A stretch of 64,000 nucleotides of DNA from Plasticicumulans lactativorans (GTDB taxonomy: Bacteria > Pseudomonadota > Gammaproteobacteria > Competibacterales > Competibacteraceae). A program made the translations under genes and the position numbers. The notes under the pieces are model-generated. The model worked only from the letters and a program-made list of their open reading frames with translations, ran no database searches and was not told where the DNA came from. Of this stretch, positions 46,085-56,500 are shown piece after piece. How positions within the stretch are numbered: position 1 is the first letter of the stretch; every line of letters begins with the position of its first letter. The stretch is from positions 62,001 to 126,000 of the forward strand of contig NZ_SLWY01000012.1 in NCBI RefSeq assembly GCF_004341245.1. The letters run 5' to 3'.

Positions 46085-47296
46085 TCAGCAGTCCGTCGTC
46101 GAACGCCGGCCGCGCCCGGACGGTCGCCCGGCGAGCACGCCGAGTGCGAGCGCGCTGAACAGCGCGCCGGCGAGGAAGGTGGCGGCGGCGCCGAAGCGGT
46201 CCCAGAGCAGCCCGGCGATCACGCTCGCCAGCAGCATCGCCACCCCGGCGACGAGGTTGAACACGCCGAACGCGGTGCCGCGCAGTTCGGGCGGCGCGGT
46301 GGCCGCCACCATGGTCGCCAGCAGGCCCTGGGTGATGCCCATGTGCACGCCCCACAGCGCCACCCCCGCGAGCACCACCGCCCAGTGCCGGTCGACGGCG
46401 AGCACCAGGTCGGCGGCGATCAGCACGACGAGCCCGAGCGCGAGCAGGCGCCCGTGGTCGACGCGGTCGGAGAGGCGGCCGAACGGATAGGCGGTCGCGG
46501 CGTAGACCACGTTCATCGCCACCATCACCAGCGGCACCAGCGCGACCGGCACCCCGCCCTGCTGCGCACGCAGCACCAGGAAGGCCTCGCTGAAGCGCGC
46601 CAGCGTGAACACCGCGCCGAGGCCGACCACCCACCAGTACGCCCCGCCGAAGCGCCGCAGGCTCTCCCGCCGCAGCGGGTGCGCGCGCCGCGGCGCCTCC
46701 ACCGGCCCGGGCTCGTGCAGGCCGAACAGCAGCAGCGCGACGGCCAGCCCGCCCGGCACCACCGCGACCCAGAACACCGCACGGAAATCGCCGTCCCACA
46801 GCAGCATCAGGCCGACCGCGAGCAGCGGCCCGAGGAAGGCGCCGACGGTGTCGAGCGACTGGCGCAGGCCGAAGGCGGCGCCGCGCATCGGCGCCGGCGC
46901 CAGGTCGGCGATCAGCGCGTCGCGCGGCGCCCCGCGCACGCCCTTGCCGACGCGATCGAGCAGCCGCGCGGCCAGCACCAGCCCGGTCGAACCGGCCAGC
47001 GCGAACAGCGGCTTGCTCAGCGCGCCCAGCGCGTAGCCGGCCAGCGCGAGCGCCTTGCGCCGGCCGAGCCAGTCGCTGAGCGCACCGGAAAACACCTTGA
47101 CGATCAGCGCCGTGGCCTCGGCCAGCCCCTCGATCAAACCGACCGCGAAGGCGCCGGCGCCCAGCACCGTGACCATGAACAGCGGCAGCAGGCTGTGGAT
47201 CATCTCCGAGGAAACGTCCATCAGCAGGCTGACGCCGCCGAGCACCCACACGCCGGCCGGCATCGCACGCAAGGGGGTTGGGCTCGGCATCGTCAT
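46085..47296 (-). CDS. Major facilitator superfamily transporter
   Basis: A 403-residue transporter with about 12 membrane spans. Landmarks: GGVSLLMDVSSEMIHSLLPLF (TM1), the MFS loop motif SDWLGRRKALALAGYALG, RLLDRVGKGVRGAPRDALIADL, and FGRLSDRVDHGRLLALGLV in the second half. The RVGKGVRGAPRDALIAD segment is characteristic of a drug/metabolite efflux-type subgroup. ATG 47296 is used; the open frame extends 82 codons further but the upstream part is not membrane-like. Substrate unknown. It sits directly downstream of the Rhs gene, where an immunity gene would normally be expected. Confidence 0.88.
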   Translation of the reverse strand: MTMPSPTPLRAMPAGVWVLGGVSLLMDVSSEMIHSLLPLFMVTVLGAGAFAVGLIEGLAEATALIVKVFSGALSDWLGRRKALALAGYALGALSKPLFALAGSTGLVLAARLLDRVGKGVRGAPRDALIADLAPAPMRGAAFGLRQSLDTVGAFLGPLLAVGLMLLWDGDFRAVFWVAVVPGGLAVALLLFGLHEPGPVEAPRRAHPLRRESLRRFGGAYWWVVGLGAVFTLARFSEAFLVLRAQQGGVPVALVPLVMVAMNVVYAATAYPFGRLSDRVDHGRLLALGLVVLIAADLVLAVDRHWAVVLAGVALWGVHMGITQGLLATMVAATAPPELRGTAFGVFNLVAGVAMLLASVIAGLLWDRFGAAATFLAGALFSALALGVLAGRPSGRGRRSTTDC

Positions 47297-47569
47297 CACC
47301 GTCGGCGTGGCTGCAACGGCTGCCGATGGTAGGGGCCGCGGCGGCCCGGTGCACGCCGGCCGTGCGTGCGAGAAAGCGGCACTACCGGAACACCTGCTGC
47401 CGTTCTTCCGTCGCCAGTCCATGAGCCCGCAGCAGCAATGCGACCCGGCCGCGCGCTTCGGCGCGCTGCATGTCCCCTCCGATCTACCCCGACGTGGCGG
47501 ACGTGCCCGAGATCCCCGTGCTCGACACCGCCGCCGCCCCATCCGACAACGACAACTGGCACACCCCCG
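47297..47569. other. Gap between the Rhs gene end and the MFS start
   Basis: This 273-bp gap directly follows the Rhs stop, the usual location for an immunity gene, but no leftward frame of useful length is present. A rightward frame beginning at 47470 starts plausibly but runs antisense into the Rhs 3' end and turns Arg/Pro-rich, so it is not accepted as a gene. No terminator with a T-run is visible. Confidence 0.4.
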
Positions 47570-50500
47570 TCACTCCCCCGCCGCCGCCCCCGGCAGGGTC
47601 AGCTTCCACGGGCGCGGCGGCTGCGGGCGGGCGGCGAGCCAGTCGCCGAGCCATGCCCCCGCCGCCCCCGGCAGCGCCTCGTCGAAGCGCTCGAGCGGTG
47701 CGGCGCCGAAGGCGATCCGCGGTGCGGCCGTCGCGGCGAGCCGGTCGACGGCGGCCGCCGCGGGGTCGGCGGTCGGGGGTGACGGCCACCCGTCGGCGTC
47801 GAGCGCCTGCCAGCGCAGCGTGATGCGCAGCGCCATCGTGCCGGGCGTGCCGACGCGGAAGTCGAGCAGCAGCCGCCCGGCGGCGTGGGTCACGCCGCTG
47901 CGGATGAGGTCGAGGCGCAGCCGCCCGGCGCCGGTGGCCTCGTGCGGGCGCCAGCGCACGCCGTCGTCCGCGGGGTTGCGCACGTCGAGCAGCGTCAGCG
48001 CCGGCGCGGGGTAGTCGACGATCAGCGCGAGCGGCTGCGCGGGGTCGAGGGCGCCGAGGTCGAGCGGCAGCGTCAGGGTGTCGCCGGCGCTGACCGGCAC
48101 CCGCGCCGGTGCCGCGAGCGGGGCCGCGGCGTCGACGACGATCACGTGCGCCGGTGCGGCGCTGGCGGTGAGCACAGCTGGCGTCGGGCGCAGCGGAATC
48201 GGCGGGATCTCGGGGCGGTCGACGCCGGACTGTTCCTGGTTGACGCGCGCGGCGTCGATGCTGGTGAGCACGCCGTTGCCGTCGATGTCGGCGACGATCA
48301 GCGGGTCGAGCGCGCCCCAGGCGGCGAAGCCGGTGTCCAGGCGCAGCGCCATGCGCTGGATCAGCGTGACGTCGTCCTTGTCGTAGGCCTCGCTGGCGTT
48401 GGTGTCGCCGAGGTAGCCGACCACGTGCAGCGCGGCGTCGCCGACGAAGGCGGTGTCCTGGCCGTTGACGTTGACCGCGCCGATCTCGATCGCGTGCAGG
48501 CGCTTGTACTCGGCGCCGAACGGGACCTGCGCGACCAGGCTGACGAGTTCGACGCTGCCGGCGGCGAAGGGCGTGGGGCTGTCGACGGTGACGCGGGTGC
48601 GCCCGGGCTCGCTCGTGTCGAGGCTCAGGACGGCGCCAGGGGGCAGGCCGGTGCCGGCGTGCACGTCGGTGATCGCGAGCAGCGCGGCGTCGTGGCGGAT
48701 CTCGAAGCTCACGCGGTGCACGTCGCCGGCGCTGACCAGCGTCACCGGCAGGCCGCCGAAGCGCGCCGCCGGGACGTCGACCGCCTGGCCGGGGCCGCGC
48801 ATGAAGTCGGGCAGCGTCAGGCGCAGCGGCGGCGGCGGGGCGACCGTGAAGTCGATGTGGTAGTCGTCGCCGGCGATGCCGTCGGCATTGCCGTCGAGCG
48901 CGCCGCCGGCGCCGGTGAAGGCCGTCGGCCCGCTCTTCAGCGTGACGCTGAAGCGGTCACCGGGCAGCAGCGCGCTGCCGGTCTTGACGAAGCGCAGGCC
49001 GCGCCCGTCGGCGTCGATGAGCAGCGTGCCGGCGACCGGCCCGCTGGCCGCGCCCTGCACGCTCACGTCGGCGGGCCCGCCAGCGCCGTCGCGCAGCTCG
49101 ATGACACCGGCATCGAAGGCCTGGTTGAAGCGCACCGCGAAGCCGCTGGCGTCGGGCGTGAAGCCCGTCACCTGCAGCGGCGGCGCCGGCGGCGGCTGCA
49201 CGTCGAGCGTGAGCGCCGGTGCCGTCCAGGTGCCGTCCTCGTCGACCGCCTGGGCCTGGATCAGCACCCCCGCCTGCGGGCCGGCATAGACGTGGCTGAG
49301 CGTCGGGGTGTCGCCGAGCACGACGGTCTGCGTGCCGTCGCCCCAGTCGACCTGCCACAGCCCGACCGTATCGGCGCCGGGGTCGCTGTGCGCGAGCGCC
49401 AGCGTGTAGGGCTCGCCGCTGCGCGCGACGGCCGGGCCGGTGATGGCGAGCGTCGGGGCGACGTTGGCGACGTGCGCGACGAAGCTCTGCGTCGCGCGGG
49501 CGCCGCCGGCGTCGCTGACCTCGACCGTGAACGCCACGTCGGCGTCGCCGTCGGCGGCGCGCCAGCCAAGCTGCCCGCTGGCGTCGAGCGTCGCGCCGTC
49601 CGGCGCATCGAGCAGCGTGAAGCTCAGCGCATCGCCGTCGGCGTCGGCGGCGGCGAGCGTCAGCGCGAACACCTCGCCTTCGTGCAGCGCGACGTCGGCG
49701 AGCGGCGCGAGCGTCGGGGTGTCGTTGACCGGCGTCAGCGTCAGCGTGAAGGACTGCGGCGCCGAGGTGTCGACGCCGCCGTCGGCGCTGCCGCCGTCGT
49801 CGTGCAGCGCGAGCGTGATCAGCGCGCTGCCGTGGGCGTCGGGCGCCGGCGTGAAGCGCAGCGTGCCGTCGGCGTCGACGCTCGGCGCCACCGCGAACAG
49901 CGCCGGGTCGCCGACCGCGGTGACGACGAAGCCGAGCGCCTGGCCGCCCTCGTCGGCCGGGCCCGCGCTGATCGCGCCCGCCCAGCCCGGCAGCGTCACC
50001 GCACCGGCGTCCTCGGCGACCGTCACGTCGCCCCCCGCCACGAAAGCGGGCGCGTCGTTGACCGGCGTCACCGTCAGCGACACCGTCGCGACGTTGCTGT
50101 CGAGCGTGCCGTTGCCGACCCGGTAGGTGAACGCGTCGGCGCCGTTGAAGTCCTGCTCCGGCGTGAAGGTGAGGCTGCCGTCGGGGCCGAGCACCAGCGT
50201 GCCGTGCTGCGGCGCATCGACGAGCGTCACCGTCAGCGGCCGGCCGGCCGGGTCGCTGTCGTTGCCGCGCACGTCGAAGGTGACGCTGCCGTCCTCGGCC
50301 AGCGTGACCTGGTCGTCCTGCGCCTGCGGCGGCGGCTCGTCGTCGGCGAGCGTGAAGTGCACGTCGTCGATCACGACGCGGCTGCCGCGCGCGCCGAAGC
50401 CGACCAGGTCGAAGTACAGCACCGCCGCCTGGCCGGCGGGCAGCGCGCTGACGTCGATCGACACCCGCCGCGTGCCGTCGGCCTGCGCCAGCGCGCTGAC

Positions 50501-53500
50501 GCCGGCGGCGTGGTAGACGGTGCCGTCGGCCTGCAGGTTGAAGAGCGCGTCGGTACCGGGCAGTTCGAGGCCGCCGGCGAGCGAGGCGTGGGTCTGCGCG
50601 TCGAGCAGCGCGACCTCGAAGGCATCCTGCGGGCCGCTGCCGGGAGCATCGAACGCGGCGCCGACCAGCGTGAAGCGCAACTGGCGCGCCCCGGCCGGAA
50701 TCGCCAGCGACTGCGTGAAGCGCGACGCCAGCGTCGAGTCCTCGTCGAGCACGCCCTGCCCGTCGTGCACGCCGGCGGCACCCGCGGTGGTCCAGCCGTA
50801 GCCGCCGGCCGCCGGGTCCGCGACGTCGAAGCCGCCGTTGCGCACGCCCGGCGCCGCGAGCGCGGTCGGGCCGATCGCCACCGCCGCGGGCGCGCCGGCC
50901 GCGGCAGCGGTGCGTGCGGCGAGGATGATCTGCGCGGCGATCACCGACGGCAGCCGCCGCTCCCCCACGCCGAGCCGGTCGGCCATCAGGTCGTCGGCGT
51001 GCGCACCGGCGAGGTGGTTGCCGTCGGCGTCGAGCGCGGCGTGCACGCCCGGCGCCGCGAAGCTCAGCGTGCCGTCGGCCGCGAGCGCCAGGTGGCGGTC
51101 GTAGCCGTCGTAGCCGTGCACGAAGCCGAGGGTGTGCCCGACCTCGTGCGCGATCACGCTGAAGAGGTCGTAGCGGCCCGCGGCCGGGCCGTCCGCAGCG
51201 GCGAATTCGGACGCGTCGAGCGGGGTCGCGTCGACGAACCAGCCGTGGCCGTCTCCGTTCCAGTCGAGCACGATGCGCCCTTCGGACGGGCGGCCGTCGG
51301 CGTCGAGCTGGGTGATCGTGGCCGCGCCGAGCTCGCCGTCGGGCAGGTCGGCCAGCGCGAAGCGCAGGTGCGGCACCTGCCCGCCCGCACCGCCACCGAG
51401 CTGCGCGCCCCACAGTTGCAGCGCCTGCTCGCCGAGCGCGAGCGCCGCGCTCCAGGAAGTCGCGAGGCTCGCCGCCGCGACGGCGGGTGCGGCGCCGGTG
51501 GCCGTCGGCAGCGCGAGCAGGGGCGTGCCGGGCCGGTTCGGCACGCTGCGCACGTCGACCAGGTTGCCCGCCTGATCGCGCACCGTGCGCGTGTAGCTCT
51601 GCGGGATGCCGCCGCTGAACGGGCCGGTGGCGCCCGAGGGGGGCGGCTCGAACGCCACGTCGATGCGCACCCGCACCCCACCGGTCGCGGCCCGCTGCTC
51701 CGCCTGCGCGTTGGTCCAGACCTCGAGCTGCCGCCACTGCCCCTGGTTGAGCCCGGTCGAGCCGCGGCCGACCATCGGGCTGACGTTGGACATCACGTCG
51801 AGGTCGCGCACCGCCTCGTGATAGGTCCCCGCCAGCTCGCGCGGCGCCAGGTGGCCGCGTTCGTAGACCGTGTTGGTGTACGCCGACGAGGGGATCTGCT
51901 GCGTGCGCGGAATCGTGCCCTCCAGCCGGAAGCCGGTGCGCTCCGGCAGCGCCAGCCCCTCGGCGCCGCTCAGGTTGAACTCGACCCAGCTCGGCTGCAT
52001 CCGCACCGGGTCGAAGCCGAAGCGCATGCCGAAGGCCGTCTCGGCGCTGTTGTACTCGTGGAACTGCATCCCCGCGCGACCGTAGGTGCCGAGGTCAGCC
52101 GCCTGCAGGATCGCCGGGTCCACCCGCGTCGCGTCGACCAGGCCGACCTCGGGCATCACGCCTCGCCACGCCTGGCCCGCGCCCACGTCGAGCTGGAGCG
52201 CCGCACCGGCCGCGGCGTCGGCCTCCGACAGCGGGCCGACGCCCTGGAAGCTCACGAACCAGCTGCACTCGTCGGCGTTGTGCACCAGCACCGCGCCGTC
52301 GGTGTCGTCGAGCGGCGAGACGAAGTAGCTGTGGTAGCCCTCGACCTCGATGTTGCACACCGCGGTCGGCTCGACCGTCACCGCCTCGCTCGCGTCCACG
52401 CGCGCGCGGCTGCCGCGCACGCACAGCAGCTCGTCGCCGGCCACGATGGCGCCCGCCCGGGTCCAGCCACGGCCGACGACCCAGAACGGGTGCTCGTCGG
52501 TGGTGCGCAACGCCTGCCCCGCCAGTTGCAGCACGCGCAGGCTGCGCGTCGAGCGGCGGAACACGTGCACGACGCGGGCGAAGCCGCGCGCATCGCCGTC
52601 CGGGTCGGCGGCGAGCACCTGGTCGCCGGGTTCGAGCGCCTCGATCGGCCGCGTCGTGAGCGCCCCGCCCGCGCCCGCCACGACGACGCGCGTGCCCTCG
52701 ACGAAGCACACGCCGACCGGCGGCGACTTCGGCACGTGGCCGCCGACGAGTTCGATGCACTCGGGCCCGTTGTTCAGCAGCCCCGGGCCGAGCACGTCGC
52801 CGGCCTTCGCCGAGGTCGCGCCGAGTTCCGCGCCGGCCTCGCGCAGCGCCGGCGCGACCTTGCGGTAGGTGGTGCCGCCGTGGATCGTGTCGCGCGTGCC
52901 GGAGAGCTCGTACAGCGCGCCCCGGCTCTGCGCGGTGTCGCCGAGCAGCGTGGTCTCGAACTCGCCGATGTAGCTCGCGCCGCGCTGGCGCACCACGTTC
53001 GGGCCGGGCACCTCGACGTCGACCCGGAGCAGGTAGGGCTTCTTGCCCTCGCCCTTGTTGAAGCGCACCGCCCATTCCTCGGCGGTCTTGCGGTCGGCGG
53101 TGAAGGAGATGCCCTGGGTGTCGGGGCCGGAGCCCTCGACGTGGTAGGCGGCGTACTTCTCCTCGTTCGACGCCCCCTTCAGCCAGGCGCGGTCGCCGCT
53201 CTGCCGCTCGGCCCATTCGATCGCCTCGCGCCGCCACTGCGCCTGCTGTTCGGCGGAGAAGCCGTTGCGCGTGGCGTTGCTGAGGATCGGCCGGCCTTCG
53301 GCGAGGTCGGCCGCCATCACCGCGGCCTGCTCGTCGGTGAGGTACACGCCGCGCCACAGCGTGATGTCCTTCTTCGCCGCGCTCGCGGCGGTCGCCACCT
53401 TCTCCAGGCGCGCGGCCTCGATCAGGCGCTCGGCACGCGCCGCGCGCGCGGCGACCTCGGCCGCCGTCAGTGCCTGCGAGGCGACCTCGACCGCGGCGGC

Positions 53501-56500
53501 CTCGGCCTTCAGCACGCGCCCGACCGACATCGCGGCGCCGACGCCGCTGCGCACGAGGCGCGCGGCCTCGGTGGTGATCTCGGCGACCACGCGCACGCCG
53601 GCGCGCGCGATGCCCGCGCCGCCTTCGACCACCTGCGCGGCGGTGCCGACCGCGAAGCCGATCTTGGCCGCGGCGCCGAAATCGTCGCCGCGCAGCACGC
53701 GCCGCTCGACGTCGTTCCACCACTCGCCGGCCGCCTGCTTGGCGACGCCGGGTAGCGACTTCACCGCCGCCGGCAGCTTGGCGACCGCACCGGCCGCATC
53801 GCTGACCAGCCCCCAGATCACCTTGGCGGTGTCGCCGCAGGCGGCCTGGTAGCGCTGCTGGACGTTCTCGTAGGCGTCGTAGGCGAGGTCGCCGAGGCCG
53901 CCGGTGGCCAGGTGCGCGATGCCCTTGGCGAGTTCGGCCAGCGGCACGACGACCGAGCCGGCAACGCCGATCAGCCCGCCGGCGGCCTGCTGCGCCAGCA
54001 GCAGCGGGTTGGTCAGGTCGCGCGCCAGCCCTTCCCACGGCCCGGCCTGCGAACCCGACGGGATCAGCGCGCGGCCCGGGATCACGTAGTCCATCGCCTT
54101 GTCGACCCAGGCCGTCGCGGTCTCGTGGCCGCTCGGGTCGACGCGGTCGAGCGGGCGGTTGGCGACGTAGCGGTACAGGTTGGCGTCGCCCGCGGCGAAG
54201 CCGATCGGGTCGACCGACACGAACTGGCGCAGGTTCGGGTCGTACCAGCGCGCGCGGTAGTCGAGCAGGCCGGTCAGCGTGTCGAGCTCGCGCCCGGTGT
54301 AGCCGAAGCGCGGCGCGGCGGCGGCGTCGCTGTGCCCGGTGACGACGCCGAAGCTGTCGTAGCGCAGGTGGTCGCGCACGACGCCGTCGGCGTCCGCCAC
54401 GTCGCGCACCGTGTGCTGCAGGTCGGTGAGGCTCCAGCGCAGTTCGCCGCCGCGCTGCTCGGCGAGCACGGCGTCCATGCCGTCGCCGTGCAGGAAGGTC
54501 TCGCGCAACTGCTGCGCGCCGTCGAACAGCATCGCGACGTCGTCGCGGTCGTGCACGTAGAGGAGCCGGCTCGCCGCCTGCGCGCCGTCGCCATCGGCAT
54601 CGGTGGTCGTCGCGACCTTCCAGTCGAAGGCGTCGTAGCGCAGCGTCTGCCACGCGGTGACGTGGCCGCCGGCGTCGCGCTGCACGACGCCGACCAGGCG
54701 GTTGCGGTGGTCCCAGGTGTATTCGGTGACCGCGCCGGTCGCGATCTCGGTGCGGCGGATGCGGTTGCCTTCGGCGTCGTAGGCGTAGCGGTAGCTGCCA
54801 TCCTCGGTGATGCGGTTGCCGGTGCCGACCGTGGTGCCCGCGCCGCTCGGGTTGCCGCTGGCGTCGTAGCTGAACGACTGGTCGGCCTGGTACGAGAAGT
54901 CCGCGGCGATGAGCTGGTCGCGGTCGTCGTAACCGAAGCGCGCGCTGCCGTCGGTCGAGTCGACGCCGACCAGGCGGCTCGCGGCATCCCACAGGTAGTG
55001 GTAGCTCGCGAGCGCCGTGCCGGCCGCATTGCTGTGGGTGATCGCGGTGAGCCGGCCGGCGGCGTCCCAGGCGGTCGTGGTCGAGAGGTCGGCGCCGCTG
55101 CCGGTGGCGTCGTAGCGGCGCGTGGCGACGTTGTGCCCGGCCGCGTCGTAGTCGAACTCGACGCGCTTGCGCAGCGCCTGGCCGCCGGACTGCTCGATCG
55201 CGATCACGCGGTTCAGCGCGTCGACCGTGTAGCGCGTGCGCCAGTCGGCGTTGCCGGCGATCGTCGTCGCCACCTCGCGCAGGTTGCCGGCGGCGTCGTA
55301 GGCGTAGTCGAGCACGACCGGCACGAGCCCGGGCGACCCGGCGTTGTCGATGCGGGTCATGCGGCCGAGCGCGTCGTAGCCGAGCGCGTAGCGCGCATCG
55401 GGGTCGCGCACCGTCAGCAGCCGGCCCATGCCGTCGAAGCTGCGCTCGATCACGCGCGCGACGCTGCCGTCGGCGTTGCGCCAGGTCTCCGCGGTGTTGC
55501 GGTCGAGCGCGTCGAACGTGAACTCGGTGACGCGCCCGAGCGCATCGACCGTCCGCACCCGGTTCCCGACCGCGTCGTAGGCGTAGCTGCGCACCGCGCC
55601 GAGCGGGTCGGTCTGCGCGACCAGGCGCGACAGGCGGTCGTAGGTCGACCGTGTCGCGTTGCCCGAGGCGTCGGTCAACGCGGTCACGTTGCCGAGCGCG
55701 TCGTAGGCGTAGGCGGTGTCGTTGCCCGCGGCGTCGGTTTCGCGCACGACGCGGTTCAGTGCGTCGTAGTGCCGTGCGCTCGTGTGCCCGAGCGGGTCGG
55801 TGACGGCCGTCAGGTTGCCGAGTGCGTCGTAGCCGAACGTGGTCAGCAGCGGCTGCGCCGGGCCGCCGGCACCGTCCGGGTCGGGCTGCTCGACGCCGAT
55901 GCGCCGGTCCAGGCCGTCGAACACGTAGCGCGTGCGCTGGCTCAACGGGTCGATCGTCGCGATCACGTTGCCGACCGCGTCGTACACCGTCTCGCTGAGC
56001 TGGCCGAGCGCGTCGGTGCTGCGCACGCGGCGGTTCAGCGCGTCGTAGGCGTAAGCGGTGACATGGCCGAGCGGGTCGGTGATCGCGACCAGGTTGTCGG
56101 CCGCGTCGAACGCGTAGCGCGTCACCGGCGCCGCCAGCGGGCCGCCGCCGTCCGGGTCCGGTGCGGTCACGCCGACGCGCCGGTCGAGCGCGTCGTAGGC
56201 GTAAGCGGTGACGTGGCCGAGCACGTCGGTCGACGCAAGCAGGTTGCCGGCCGCGTCGTAGGCCATGGCCGCGGTCTGCCCGAGTGCGTCGGTGATCGTG
56301 ATGCGACGGTTCAGCGCATCGTAGCCGTAGGCGGTGCTGCGGCCGAGCGCATCGGTGCTGCCGACCAGGTTGCCGACCGCGTCGTAGCGGTAGTGGTCGA
56401 CCGGCGCGGCCTGCGCACCGCCGTCGTCCGGATCGGGCCGCGTGACGCGGATGCGTCGGTCGAGGGCGTCGTAGGCGTAGTGCGTCGTCGCGCCCGAAGC

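Noticed and set aside
47470-47823. Small plus-strand frame starting MSPPIYPDVADVPEIPVLD next to the Rhs stop
   Set aside because: Only the first 30-40 residues look protein-like; the remainder is an Arg/Pro-rich antisense of the Rhs 3' end, and no ribosome binding site is present.
48960-53400. ART, HINT, nuclease and metzincin parts considered as separate genes
   Set aside because: The reading frame is continuous without stops, and no internal start with a good ribosome binding site was found; one fusion protein is the simpler reading, barring assembly error.
47885-53755. Long plus-strand frame (about 1,950 codons) opposite the Rhs tail
   Set aside because: Antisense shadow; the translation is Arg/Val/Gly/His-rich without domains, while the minus strand shows HINT, nuclease and cadherin-like domains.
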